A stretch of 64,000 bases of DNA from Quercus robur (Eukaryota; Streptophyta; Magnoliopsida; Fagales; Fagaceae). A model generated the notes under the pieces. That model searched no databases. It worked only from the letters and a program-made list of their open reading frames with translations, and was not told the DNA's origin. The stretch spans positions 84,403,862 to 84,467,861 of the forward strand of contig NC_065535.1 of assembly GCF_932294415.1 (NCBI RefSeq), written 5' to 3'. Every line of letters starts with the position of its first letter. Within the stretch, counting starts at the first letter, position 1. The position numbers were made by a program, and so were the translations under genes. Shown piece by piece: positions 22,999 to 35,823 of the stretch.

Positions 22999-23205
22999 TT
23001 AAGTTTCGTTTGGCAATGATTATTTTTGTAAACTAATTTGATTATTTAGTTTATTTTTGCTATTATTTATGAGTTCTACTGCACTTTTTAGTGTTATTCA
23101 TGGGTCTTACTGTACTATTTCAACTAACTTTTACTTTTATCTATAGTACTTTTAGCAAAAAGTTTTCAGTTTCGACAAAATAAGTGGATTCCAAATGAAC
23201 ACTTA
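22999..23205. mobile_element. Candidate MITE
   Basis: The left end TAAGTTTCGTTTGGCAA resembles the reverse complement of the right end, TAAGTGTTCATTTGGAA. It is about 205 bp of T-rich non-coding DNA. No target duplication is resolved. Confidence 0.4.
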
Positions 23206-23636
23206 TTATTGTAATTATCAAATCATCAAAAAATATATATATTTATATATTATTTTGTTGATATTCTCAACTGATAAATGCTACGTGCAAATGAAATTGA
23301 TCTATAGTTTAATTATTGATAGTTAAAATAATAAGAAAAGAATAAAATTGTTTAATGGATGTTTGATTTGATTTAGATTATTTTAGTACAACACATGCAT
23401 CTTTCCTTCCCTAGTCATAATATATATAATCAATTTTGCACTATTTTAGTCTTGCCCCACGTGATACATTCTCATATCTCAATCAATGTTGACGGAATAT
23501 TTTCTCCCTAAAATAAACATGAAAAAAGGATTGGTAAAGACAAAAATACCCTAAGATTTACAATTGTAGTAACCCTTTTTTGTGGCTTGTAGTAAAATGT
23601 GTCAAATCTACTAAAATATTCGAAAATTTATTTCAC

Positions 23637-23683
<47 letters not shown>

Positions 23684-23780
23684 TTACCGTCTACTTTATT
23701 TAAAATGTCAGTAAAAATCTTTTAGATTTGAGTTTAAATTAAAGACAATAACTTTGAAACTTAAACTGTATGGTATATAT

Positions 23781-23980
23781 GGATTGGGATCCAGTGCAAT
23801 TGCCGTGCAGTTCACCCAAGTCCCTTATATTTTATTTTATTTTATTTACTTTTTTACTTTTCCTCATTTTTTATATTTAATGGTTGAAATTTAAAGTTGC
23901 TTTTTGCAACTTTAAATCTTGATTATCCATACCAATTGCATCAGGTGCAATACCCTAAGTATTGCACCTGATCTCAATCC
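23781..23980. mobile_element. MITE with 9-bp target duplication (Mutator-like)
   Basis: The 200-bp element begins GGATTGGGATCCAGTGCAAT. The reverse complement of its other end begins GGATTGAGATCAGGTGCAAT. GGTATATAT stands on both sides (23772-23780 and 23981-23989). Nine-bp duplications are typical of Mutator-like elements. Some chance agreement is possible because the flanks are TA-rich, but the leading GG supports the call. An internal second copy of the GGTGCAAT word lies near the right end. Confidence 0.65.
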
Positions 23981-24447
23981 GGTATATATATGTTTTCACA
24001 ACTTGTTTCTATCACTTAATTAAAACAAAATGGGGCGGGACCTACTTTGAAAACTCATTTGGCTCATCATTTCTAAAGACTCAAAAAATCACCTCACAAT
24101 TTCATTGTGGAGACAAATTTTGGTACTAGCTAACTAACTAGGGGAAGAATTGGAGAAGGACTGGTGGGGTTTGAAGCCAAGTGCCTAAGCATCATAAGAG
24201 GTGTTATTAAAGAGGTGTTATTAAGGTATCCCTCGATTCCTCCAACAATTTTTATTTTTTTGATAAATTCAATAGTTACAAAGAGAGAAGATGAATTTGA
24301 ATTATGAACATTTCTATTAAAAATACTAGTTTGTAACCTCATGCATATATATATATATATATATATTCTTCTCCAACGTGTCAGTCCCACTTTCTCAGAA
24401 CAGATAGTTTGTTTTCACTTAGGAATTTGGACTCTCACTTAGCTTAA

Positions 24448-24488
24448 CTATAGTACTATTAAAAAAGAAATTTTATCTATAGTACTAT
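24448..24488 (+). mobile_element. Tail-only retroposon insertion
   Basis: Perfect 12-bp copies of CTATAGTACTAT (24448-24459 and 24477-24488) flank a 17-bp A/T-rich insert, TAAAAAAGAAATTTTAT. Confidence 0.5.
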
Positions 24489-24882
24489 GCATTTCAAAAT
24501 TTCAAAGTGATCTTTTGAATCAAAAGTTTTTACTAAGGATTGATTCTTGGACCCCAGCACATACCTCTGTTGTCCAAGAAATCAAAAAAATATGTCAAGA
24601 CACTCCCTTGTCTAGGAATCCCCTCACAAAATTCCTTCTACCTTTATCTTCCAATTTTTGGATCTAACCTTAGATCTGAAACAGGGTGTTCTCAAAGAGA
24701 CTGGTGCCTTTTGTGAATACTGTGGAAGGCTGTGGAGTATGGTCTGGTGGTGAATACTGAAATCCTGCCAGTATTTCAACCTGAACCAAACAGTAATTCT
24801 CGTCAAGCCAGGAGAGCGTTAGGGTATGAGCGGAAAGGTTGTTGTAACACCAGAATAGGAATAAGCGGCAGTAAGTAGTAAC

Positions 24883-25662
24883 AGTAGGGATAAAGGCCCA
24901 AGATCATATATTGGGCCTTGGGCTTTGTCCGAGGATATTGATAGGTCCGCGCGAGGATGAACAAACAACTATTAGGAGTTCTCAATTAAAGTCTCATAAG
25001 TAGGGGACGAGTAGAGGATGATTCGAGGAGGAACTCCTTCTCGGATATGATAAATGCAGCTTAGATATGTATTCCAACAATTAAAGTGACCCTCCAAGAA
25101 GCTCTCATAATAGGAATGTGCCTTACGAACATACTAGAAAGAAGGAAACCCAAAAATATCTTAGGGAAAGCTGCTACCATCGCATTAAATGCACTGCAGC
25201 TACTTTTTTGGCCGCATTTATGTGGAGAAGACCTCTGAACAATGCTGCCTTGACCACCACAACTCACAGAAAGCCAGAAAGAGTGTCTGATGGGACGGGT
25301 ATTCAAGTAAGGGCTCAGATGATCAACAAGTGTAAGACCAAGATGACCCAAAGGAAGCTATATAATGTGAGAGACCCTCCATGAGAGAGGGGGCAAAAAA
25401 ATAGAGAAAAACATTGTAGAAATCTAAATTATCTTTGTATCCATTTGTGATTAATTTATACAAAGGGGACCTCCTCGGACTGAAAGTATATTAAAATAAA
25501 AATATCTTATTTGTGTTTAACTGTCATTCAAATCAAAACTAACCGTTGTTCAGTTCATTAGGGCCTAGTTCTTCAACCCACTCTCTACAAATTTATTGTA
25601 TTTTGCTCATTGGGCCAACATCCCATACGTTTTGGGCTTGGACTGTAAATCGAGACCCTACA
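24883..25662 (+). repeat. 5' LTR of element A
   Basis: It ends GACCCTACA. A TATA-like CTATATAAT at 25358-25366 is the likely LTR promoter. Confidence 0.88.
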
Positions 25663-25664
25663 AT

Positions 25665-25682
25665 TGGTGCCGTCTGTGGGGA
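25665..25682 (+). other. Primer-binding site of element A
   Basis: TGGTGCCGTCTGTGGGGA follows the 5' LTR after two bases. Element C has nearly the same site, TGGCGCCGTCTGTGGGAA. I do not assign the tRNA. Confidence 0.6.
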
Positions 25683-25715
25683 GAGCTTATGTGATAGTGA
25701 AAACAATGGTCAACT

Positions 25716-26700
25716 ATGGTAGGTTCAGGTCCACACCAGGCAGAATCCATAGCATCTCAACGTGAAAATCCTTTCGCCAACTTTGAGCGTAGGAGAGATC
25801 AAGAGGGCAGTGTGCACACTACGCATACCAGCAAAAGTCACTCTCGAGTTGGGAGTCACGTCTCTCAAGAGCAACATAATAAAGCCATGCAAAAGGAAAT
25901 CGATCATCTGAAGAAGAAATTACGCCATGCACAACGAAAACGAACTCCCACCCCATTTGATTCCTCTTCCAACGATGAGAAGGATAGCGATTATAGACGT
26001 ATATCAAGGACTCCTCCTAGTGAATTCTTCTCATATGAAGAGGAGCACCACCGTGAACGTAGATGTAAGAGCCCAACTCATAGAGGGCTGGGAAATGATG
26101 TGATGAGCAAAATTTTGAACTAGATTTTCAAGTCGCCCTTCACACAGGATTGAAAGAGCAACTCTTTCTCGGCGTTTCCATCAACCAACATTCACCATCT
26201 ACAATAGGCGAACGGACTCGGTGGAGTATGTGAGTCATTTCAGTCAGAGAATGGCTTTATATTCTAAGGACAAAGCCTTGATATGCAAGGTGTTCCCATC
26301 CAGTTTGGGACTCGTGGCGATGAGATGGTTCGACAGCCTGAAGACAAATTCTATAGATTCCTTCAAGGAGCTCACTCAGGCATTTTTCTCTCGTTTTATC
26401 ACATGTACCAGGGTCCCTCGGCTCTTAGACTCCCTACTGTCTTTGTCCATGCGAGAAGGGGAGACCCTGAAAACATACTCGGACAGGTACTGGGAGATAT
26501 ACAATGAGATAGATGGTAACTTTGATGACGTTGCTATTAGTACTTTCAAAAGCGGCCTCCCAACTAAGCATGGTTTAAGGAAGTCCCTAACAGGAAAACC
26601 TCTCACCAGCCTGCGCCAACTCATGGACCGGATTGACAAGTATAAAAGGGTGGAAGAAGACCAGCAACTAGGTAAAGGAAAGACTAAGGTTATCCCTTAG
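25716..26700 (+). pseudogene. Degraded gag of element A
   Basis: The N-terminal part has a charged region with a likely coiled coil (near KEIDHLKKKLRHAQRKR). The capsid-like Retrotrans_gag part follows, with words such as AMRWFDSLKTNSIDSFKEL and LLSLSMREGETLKTYSDRY. It corresponds to the gag of element C. It is broken. Confidence 0.8.
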
Positions 26701-27031
26701 GAGAAGAGGGATTTCAGGTCAGACCAATTCAATAACAACCGACCTCGGAGAGATTTTGCTGAATAATCAGGATCTACCAACACCCAGACCGTTGATGCAG
26801 TATTTCGAGAACCGGTAGCATCGGGTTCTAGAGAAAATTAAGAACGAGTCATTCTTCAAATGGCCGAACAAGATGGCTGGAAATCCCATGAGACGCAACC
26901 AGAGCCTTTATTGCCAATATCATCAGGACTAGGGGCACACTACAGAAGACTGCAGGAATTTGTGGGACCATCTAGACCAGTTGGTCCGAGAAGGGAAGTT
27001 GAAGTAGCTGCTGCGCCTTTCCAGTGGCTAA

Positions 27032-30000
27032 GTGGGGCAGATAGGTTCGGATCCCCGGAGAGATGCCTCTTCAAGACCTCCTCTGGGAATAATCAATGTC
27101 ATCTTCGCTGCCCCTGGTAGGACCAGTTCTTGTCCTTCCAGAGTGATATATGTGGCTCGGCTATCCACCGAAGACAGAAATTCAATGCCAAAAAGAGTCA
27201 GAATAGAGGTCCCACTGGTTCTGGGCTTCTCGGTCGACGATAAGATCAGAACTATCCAACCCCATGACAATGCTTTAGTGGTCACACTCAAAATAGGGGG
27301 GTATGATGTGAAGAGAGTGTTGGTAGACTAGGGAAGTGCTGTTGAGATAATGTACTCCGACCTTTATAAGAGGCTAAATTTGAAACCCGAGGACCTAACG
27401 GCATACGATTCCCCTCTAGTAAGTTTTGAAGGGAAGACTGTTACTCTAAGAGGTCAGATTAGACTGCCCATACAGATCGGTTCGGACGTGGTAGAAGTGG
27501 ACTTTATTGTGGTGGTCGCTTATTCACTGTACACGGTTATTGTGGCTAGACCTTGGCTTCATGCCTTAGAAGTTGTCTCTTCTACCCTGCACCAGAAGGT
27601 GAAGTACCCGTCTGATGGCCAGGTTAAAGAGATTGTGGGAAATCAGTCCATGGCTAGGCAGTGTATGGTGGCTGCCATCTTACATAGGCCTAATGCTGAG
27701 TCCTCGGCCTTTGCTGAGAAGGACTTATATCAATCAAAAACTCTGGTATTGCCCAATAATGGATCAACCGAGGAAGCAAAGTGCGAAGATTTAGAAAAGG
27801 TTATTGTTGGCGATGATCTGGAGAAGTTCTTCCAGGTCGGCTTCGAGCTACCTCCCCAAGAGAAAGAAGAACTAATTGAGTTCCTTAGAAAAAATGTGGA
27901 AGTATTCGTGTGGAATGCTTATGAAGCTTCGGGGGTGGACCCAAACTTCATTTGCCACCATTTGAATGTCAATCCATTTATTACCCCCAAAAAACAACCT
28001 CCTCGGCGCTCATCTAGAGATCATTCCGATGCTGTTAAAGATGAGGTGACAAAATTTAAGCAGGCAGGGGCTATCAATGAAGTTTTCTACCCTGAATGGC
28101 TGGCCAATACTGTGGTAGTGAAGAAAAAGAACGAGAAATGGCAAGTATGTGTGGATTTCATGGATTTAAACAAGGCTTGCCTAAAAGATCCCTTCCCTAT
28201 GCCTCGAATAGACCAGCTGATGGATGCCACTGTTGGCCATCCTCGGATGAGTTTCTTAGATGTCTTTCAAGGATACCATCAAATACTACTAGCCCTGGAT
28301 GATCAGGAGAAGACAGCCTTTGTCACTCCCACTGGAAACTACCATTACAGAGTAATGCCATTTGGCTTAAAAAATGCGGGATCTACCTATCAAAGAATGA
28401 TGACTAACATGTTTAAGCCGCAGTTGGACAAGAGTATTGAGGTCTATATAGACGATATGGTGGTGAAGAGCAAAATGGTGTCTGAGCATGTGGGAGACCT
28501 TGGAAACATTTTTGAAATTCTGAGGAAACACAAGCTACGCCTTAACGCTTCCAAGTGCTCTTTTGGTGTGGGATCAGGCAAGTTTCTAGGCTATATGGTG
28601 ACTCACCGGGGGATCGAGGTTAATCCCGACCAGATTAAGGCAATAAACAATCTACAACCACCTCGGAATCCAAAGGAAGTTCAGAAACTAACCGGAATGA
28701 CTACTGCCTTGAACCGATTTATCTCTCAGTTTGCGAATAAATGCAAACCCTTCTTCCTATTGATAAATAAATGGAAGGGATTTGAGTGGACTGAGAAATG
28801 CGCTTTAGCTTTCCAACAACTTAAGGAGTATCTCTTTCATCCACCTATCATGTCCAGCTCTGAAGTTGATGAAATTCTATTTGTTTACATTGCTGTGGCC
28901 CCTCATGTGGTGAGTTTAGTGTTGATATGAGTTGACAGTGGCATACAACGGCCAGTTTACTACGTGAGCAAGTCACTACACGAGGCCGAGGTTCGTTACC
29001 TACCATTGGAGAAGGGCATCCTAGTAGTAGTGCATGGTACGCGAAAGCTTCCCCATTACTTTTAAGCACATACAGTTGTCGTCCTAACTCAGCTTCCACT
29101 CAAGGCCATACTTAGAAGTGTTGATTACACGGGGAGGATTGCTAAATAGGGCATAGTTCTGGGGGCTTTTGATATTAAATACATGCTTCATACTTCTGTC
29201 AAGGGCCAGGTCCTTGCAGACTTGGTGGCCGAGTTCGCTGAACCCCCATCAGAAGAAATAGCAGCGACACAGAACATGGATGGAAAATCGGTTGGCACAA
29301 TTTCCCTACAAGAACCTTTATTCTGGAAGGTATACGTTGATGGTACTGCAAATCAAAGGGGTTCTGGAGTGGGACTAGTTTTGGTCTCATCTGAAAAACT
29401 CATCATCGAGAAATCATTAAGATTGAGCTTTTCGGCCACAAATAATGAGGCTGAATATAAGGCTTTGCTGGAGGGAATGTCCATGGTTCAAAGAATGGGA
29501 GGAAAGACAGTAAAAATGTTCTTGGACTCGAGGCTAGTCGTTGGCCAGGTAAAGGGCGAACTAGAAGCAAGAGATGAGAGAATGCAAGGGTATTTAAGCC
29601 AGGTTAGGCATTTGCAATCAGGATTGAATCCTTCAGCCTATTGCATGTCCCTAGGAGTGGAAACACACACGCCGATTCCCTAGCCACGCTTGCAACCTCC
29701 TCGACGCAAAGCTTACCTCGGGTTATCCTTATAGAAGACTTGTGCAAACCCACAGAGGTAAGGGGAGAAGTGGTTTATGTTCACCAAGTCAGAGTAGGGC
29801 CTAGTTGGATGGATCCTATAGTACTATACCTGAGAGAGGACATCTTGCCGAAAGAAAAATTAGAAGCTGATAAGATAGGAGAAAGGTGCCTCGTTTCTAG
29901 TTGTCCGAAGACCAAAAATTGTACAAACGCTCTTTTTCTAGGCCATATCTACTCTGCATTCACCCTGAAGCATCAGAGCTACTCCTTGAGGAGCTGCATG

Positions 30001-31043
30001 AAGGGATTTATGGAAGCCACAAAGGAGGCAAGTCTTTGTCTCACAGAGCCATCACTTAGGGCTACTGGTGGCCAAATATGCAGAAAGAAGCACAAGAGTA
30101 TGTGAAGAAGTGTAATCAATGCCAGAGATTTGCACCAAACATACACCAGCTAGGAGGAGTTCTTAACCCCCTATCCAGCCCCTGGCCATTTGCTCAATTG
30201 GGCTTGGATATAGTTGGTCTTTTCCCTAAAGCAGCGGGGAACAAGAGGTATCTACTAGTCGGCATTGACTATTTCACTAAATGGGTTGAAACTGAACCTT
30301 TAGCAAACATCAGAGATGTAGACGCTAAGAAGTTTGTCTAGAAAAACATTGTTACCCGGTTCAGGGTCCCTCATTCCCTAATCTCGGACAATGGTCTTTA
30401 GTTTGATAGTAAGTCCTTCAGGAGATACTGCTGTGAATTGGGAATTACGAACAAATATTCTACCTTAGCCTATCCTTAGGGTAATGGACAAGCCGAGGCT
30501 GTTAACAAGGTCATAGTGAATGGACTCAAGAAGAGGTTGGATGATGCGAATGGAAGATGGGTGGAAGAACTGCCCCATGTCCTGTGGACGCATTAAACCA
30601 CAGCTCGTAGATCAACAGGGGAGACCCCCTTTTCGATGACTTATGGAGTTGAGACTGTTATTCCTTTAGAAACGGGTTTTCCAACGCTAAAGACCAGCTC
30701 ATTCAGTCTGAGTAGTAACAATGAGTTGTTAGAAAGGAGCTTAAATCTCATTGAATAAAGAATAGAAAGTGCAATGGTCTAATTGGCATACTACCAACAC
30801 AAACTCAAGCAAGGTTATGATGCTAAGGTAAAGCTGAGGCCACTAGTGCCTGGTGACTTGGTATTGAGGAAAGTTCTGGGCACTGCAAAAAACCCAGCAT
30901 GGGGAAAGTTAGGACCCAATTGGGAAGGACCATATCGCATCACCTTTGTGGCTGGTATATGGGCATATTTCCTAGAAGACTTAGATGAGCATGTAATACC
31001 ATACCCTTGGAATGTAAACAACCTGAAAATGTATTATTATTAA
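27032..31043 (+). pseudogene. Degraded pol of element A
   Basis: Domains in order: protease region (about 27200-27600); reverse transcriptase (about 27950-28560) with FLDVFQGYHQILL and YIDDMVVKS; classical RNase H (about 28800-29150); a second RNase H (about 29310-29690) with VYVDGTANQRGSGVG and NNEAEYKALLEGM; integrase with its zinc site (about 30000-30110) and core (GLDIVGLFP, IDYFTKWVE); and a C-terminal GKLGPNWEGPYRI block. The paired RNase H domains mark the Tat branch. It is a fossil with several breaks. Confidence 0.88.
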
Positions 31044-31120
31044 TGAAAATTTCCTTAATCAATAAGTTCTTTTGTTGTGTAAAGGCATTGTGCTTCCTGT
31101 TACTCAATCTATTCAAATAT

Positions 31121-31636
31121 TAAACAGAACCTAAGCCTTGTATGGCTCTTCGGACCACAAGTGTAGGGGAAATTAATATCTTATGGCATCTTTATAAGTG
31201 TTAAACAGATTCCAAATTATGTCAGGTTTCTTGGACCACATACTTAGGTAAAATTAACACTCAATGACATCTATTCAAGTATTAAACAGAACCTAAGTTT
31301 TGTATGGCTCCTCGAACCACAAGTTTAGGGGAAATTAATATCTTCGAGCATTTATTCAAGTATTAAACAGAACCTAAGTCCTGCATGGTTCCCCGGACCA
31401 CAAGCTTAGGAGAAATTAATTACTTTTGACATCTGTTCAGGTATTAAATAGAACCTAAGTCTTGCATGCCTCCTCGGACCACAAGTTGAGGGGAAATTAA
31501 TACTCAATGGTATCTTTATAAGTGTTAAACAGATCCTAAGTTATGTATGGTCTCTCGGATCACATACTTTGGTGAAATTAACACTCAAGGGCATCTTTAT
31601 AAATATTAAACAGAACTTAAGTTACAAGGCATATTA
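31121..31636 (+). repeat. 81-bp tandem array in element A (about 6.4 units)
   Basis: Units start TAAACAGA or TAAATAGA at 31121, 31202, 31283, 31364, 31445, 31526 and 31607, exactly 81 bp apart with no net indel; the last is partial. Two subtypes are seen. Units 1, 3, 4 and 5 contain CACAAG and GGGGAAATTAAT or close variants. Units 2 and 6 contain CACATACTT and AAATTAACACTCA. The array lies between the end of pol and the 3' end of the antisense gene and is not open in any useful frame. Confidence 0.9.
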
Positions 31637-31953
31637 CTTATTTCCTTTAGATTCAACATTCATTGTATAAGGGTTGATTCATAATACAAGTGGATAATAA
31701 CTCTCTCTTGCTAATACTTAGTTAGATTTCTTGAAATATCAGTAATGAATTACTGTTAGAACACATTGGAAATGGAGCAACAATAGTTCAAACTTGTTTG
31801 CAATAATAATCAGTATGAAAAGCATAAAAAGTAAAGATCCAGGGAATAGAAGGAAAAGTTCATTAATTAATTCAAAAGAAGATATATTACAAGCAGTGAC
31901 CTAAGCCACAGGAAAAGAAAATAAAAGAAGGTACATAAAAGAAAATCCTACAA

Positions 31954-34504
31954 CTACTTCTTTGTTGGCTGAGGATCCTCTTTAGTATCAACGATCTTGG
32001 ACTTAGCATCCCCAACCTTGGGCTTCTCAGCTACCTTAGCCTGGGAGATTACATCCTTGATTGTAAAGGTGTTCTCAGACTGAGTATCTTCGATTGGAGG
32101 CAGACCCTCCTTGCCCCTACCTACCCCTATGGAAGCCCCAGCATCAAGAGTAAGATCTTGAATACTAGAAACCAACTCAGGAGGGGGCAGGGGCAGGGTA
32201 GTGGAGGGGAGGTCAGCTGGAACTTCTCTAATGTGTTCAGGGAAAAACACGCTCTCAGCCCTCCTCAGCTCGGAGTCCGCAGAGACCCCTGCACTGTTAA
32301 GAGCCTCCATCCAAGTCATAGTGCAGTAGTCCCTGCACACTTCGGCTACTTCCTCAGCCAGCCTCTGCTCCGTCTCAAGCACCCCCCGCTTATAGGCTGC
32401 TTCCTCCGTGGCTTTAGCAGCTTCCCTGACCGTCTGGGCTTCAACTTTAGCTTTTTGCAGTTCAGCCTTCAGACTTAGAACCATCGCTTTCTCGGTGGCC
32501 AGGTTCAGCTCAGTTGTATAAAGTAGCTTGCGCTGGTCCTTAGCCTGGGCCTTAGCAGTTTTAAGCCCCGCCAAGGCGCTTAGACGCTCATGCTCTGAGG
32601 TTTTCGGCTTCTCGGCCAATTGTGTCTTCTCCTCCTTCACGACCTTGAGTGTTTTCTCAACCTCGTGCCGAGAGTGAGTGGGACTCAGCTTCAAATTTAT
32701 TATGGGCATTTCGAACCCACTCCTCAGCAACGTAGATTTGTTAAGTGACCTGCATAAAAGTATCAAAGGGGTTACATATAAAAAAATATATATGAATGAA
32801 AAAGGGAATGAATTAAGGTACTGCTAGAAGCTTACTTACCATAACAAGGTCTCTCTTTAGAGACATAAATAGGTTAGGTTGCCTTGTCCGCCTGAGGGCT
32901 TCCATGTCCCTAGAAAGGAGGAGAGGCTGTTCCACATCTTGGGCTAAATGGGTAGCGTGCCCTCTACTGGATTCCCTTATGGTAGAATCATAAGGGATGG
33001 GGGCTCTGTCCTTCTCTATCACAGGAGCCCATGTGCGTTGCTATCGGTGTACCTCAGTGTCATCCCTACTGTCTACAGATTTAGCCCTCTTATCTCTAGG
33101 GTCTTTGGTTTTTTGCTGTTTGGTGCCTCTCTGAGGGAGCACCTCCCCTTTTTCCAGCTCCTGTATTGGTCTCTTTTTCTTTAGATCAGGATTAATACGC
33201 AGTCCGAGATCAGCATGAGGAGGAGGAGGAGGAAGAGGAAGATTGGCAGAAACCTGGGCCTTGGGGATTTTTGTCAGAGTTGCCCCTTTGTTCCTATTGG
33301 CGATCAAACCCCTCAGGCTTGGCCTTTTCTTCTGGTCCATATTCTCTCCTTCTTCGGAGCTTGTATCAACTAAAGCAACTGCCTGTTCTGGCTGATGAGC
33401 CATGGAAAGCCTGTCGGACTCAGTCTCAGAATCCGAAAGCTTCATGGGCTTCTCTGGGGTTCTCTTTTCCTTTGCAAAATGAAATCTGTCAATCTCCTCT
33501 TCAAGTGATAAACGTGAGGAGGAGGCTATCTCTTCTGCTACTGCTACTGCCGCTTCGTATGGAACCTGCCGAAGTGGTATTGCTAATGGTGGAGGGTTCT
33601 GTTGAATGGGCAATACCACAGGTGGGAGATCCCGCCTCGCTAGGAACCCCGGTTTGGAGACGTCTATTCGAGCGAGCCTGGGGTTACCTGCTCTTAGTGC
33701 TTGGCCTGTGTCCTGGTATAAGTGCAACAAGGGCTCGTAACTTAAAATGAGGTGAGCAGCCCGCAACTGATTATCTTCGCTCACGAATATTTCTGACCTC
33801 AGCAAAAAGTTGAGCCCGGGAACGTTGACCAGACTAAGCTTCAGAGAGACATGATCTTTATCTGCAAAAACATTCGAGAAGGGAATTATGGTTAAATCAG
33901 TAATAAACACTATCCGAGAAGACAAATTACTAAAAGTAAGTAAAGGGAGAGCTCAGAAAACTAAGGTCCCGGCCGAGGGACCTGATCCTAGGGTACCTCA
34001 CCTGGTGTTCCTACCCTAACTGGGTAGTGAAGACCGTCGTGTCATTCCTCAGAGACGACCAGATAATTGTCCTTCAAGCTTTTGTTGGACTTAGGAAGGT
34101 AAGATATCAATCTTACCTCGTCGAACTGTGATTTAAGGTAATATCCCCCGGTAAGGGAATGACACTCGTACAAATGAGTGACGTCGTGCCATGTAAGACC
34201 GAGGTTCATCTGGTCGTTTAGAGCGTCTACACACCCTAGGACTCTAAACATATTGGCGGCGCACTGATGGGGGCATAACTTATGGTTGAGCAGATAATCT
34301 CTAGTTATCCTACCTATGGGAAGCGTTATTCCCCCCTTTATAAAGGCGATCATTGGAATGACAACTTCGCCCACCTCTCTATCTGTGAGTACATGGTTTG
34401 GGGAACAGTATTGTAGGCCTACTCCTTGGGGGATATGGTACTTGGCCCTAAAGCTCTCCGTACTAGCCGGAGAGTCTACTAAATACTTGAATCTACCCAT
34501 TTAA
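31954..34504 (-). pseudogene. Antisense accessory gene of element A, degraded
   Basis: On the strand opposite to gag-pol lie three blocks. The N-terminal block begins at 34500 with MGRFKYLVDSP and includes MIAFIKGGITLPIGRITRDYL and LPKSNKSLKDNYLVVS. This resembles the plant transposase-like Transposase_28 domain. The middle block (about 33925-33041) is Ser/Pro/Lys-rich with a LKLSLVNVPGLNFLLRSE stretch. The C-terminal block (32766-31954) is a long charged helix, probably coiled coil, ending QPTKK. Order and style match the intact antisense gene of element C, although sequence similarity is low. It is a fossil; I do not attempt to restore it. Confidence 0.65.
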
Positions 34505-34764
34505 ATGAACGGAGATGATGCAGGAAGAAGTTTCTAAAAAAGAAAGAAAGCCGAGGAGGAAGGCCGAGAATAAAAAGGAGAAAAAAAAAAGGACTTATGA
34601 GAATGAGTATGTTTATCTTTGAAGTTTTTAAAAGATTTTCAAGGAAATCTTGAGGGAAAGGTTTGGGAAGCTTTGTAACTTAGGAAGTTTTGTGAGTTGG
34701 AGCGCTTGAAATCACTAGAGAGCTTGAAGATTGGTAAAGTAAAAGGAAAACAAGTTCCCTCGAG

Positions 34765-34774
34765 GCTTTATATA
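34765..34774 (-). promoter_or_regulatory. TATA box of the antisense gene in element A
   Basis: On the minus strand TATATAAAG lies about 265 bp before the first ATG of the antisense gene. The sequence around it, with GAGCGGGATAACTCCCACTC just upstream and AAGCCT just downstream, recurs in element D at the same relative place. Confidence 0.55.
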
Positions 34775-35052
34775 GGAAATGGAAATGAGTGGGAGTTATC
34801 CCGCTCAAATTTCCAAGAAAAGGCTCAACCGTTGGATCTGAGCTTTGCCATTGGATCTGGGGAACAACACGCCGCCTGGAGCAATTAATGATGCTTTGTG
34901 GGCTGCGAAACGTCAGAGATAATCATGAGGCACATAAAACGGTACTCCTACATGTACGAACAACAGAGTCAAATGGTGTTAACTCTTAAAAAATCAAAAC
35001 CCCACTTTTCTCCTCGAATTGGAGGGAAAAAACCAGAGTTTTGAGGGGCTAT

Positions 35053-35823
35053 TGTAGGAATAAAGGCTCAAGATCATATATTGTGCCTTGAGCTTTATCC
35101 GAGGATATTGATAGGTCCGAGGATGAACAAACAGCTATTAGGAGTTCCCAGTTAAAGTCTCATAAGTAGGGGACGAGTGGAGGATGATTCAAGGAGGAAC
35201 TACTCCTCGGATATGATAAATACAGCTCAAATATGTATTCCGACAATTAAAGTGACCCTCCAAGAAGTTCCCATAATAGGAACGTGCCTTACGAACATAC
35301 TAGAAAGAAGGAAACCCAAAAATATCTAAGGAAAAGTTGCTACCATCGCATTAAATGCACTGCAGCTACTTTTCTGGCCTAATTTATGTGGAGAAGACCT
35401 CCGAACAGTGCTGCCTTGGCCACCACAACTCACAGAAAGCCAGAGAAGGTGTCTGATGGGATGGGTACTCAAGTAGGGGCTTAGATGATCAACAAATGTA
35501 AGATCAAGATGACCTAAATAGAGTTATATAATGTGAGAGACCCTCCATGAGAGAGGGGGCAGAAAAATAGAGAAAAACACTGTAGCAATCTAAATTATCT
35601 TTGTATCCATCTGTGATTAATTTATACAAAGGGGACCTCCTCAGACTAAAAGTATATTAAAATAAAAATCTCTTATTTGTGTTTGACTGTCATTCAAATC
35701 AAAACTAGCCGTTGTTCAGTTCATTAGGGCCTAGTTCTTCGACTCACTCTCTACAAATTTATTGTATTGAGCTCATTGGGCCAACATCCCATACGTTTTG
35801 GGCTTGGACAGTAAATCGAGACC

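Larger units (their letters stand above)
22100..24882. other. Gene-free spacer
   Basis: It holds a tail-only insertion (22301-22341), (TA)n tracts (22424-22450, 22539-22560, 22732-22782, 23639-23677, 24344-24366), MITEs at about 22999-23205 and 23781-23980, and a tail-only insertion (24448-24488). The 400 bp before 24883 contain nothing I recognise. Confidence 0.55.
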
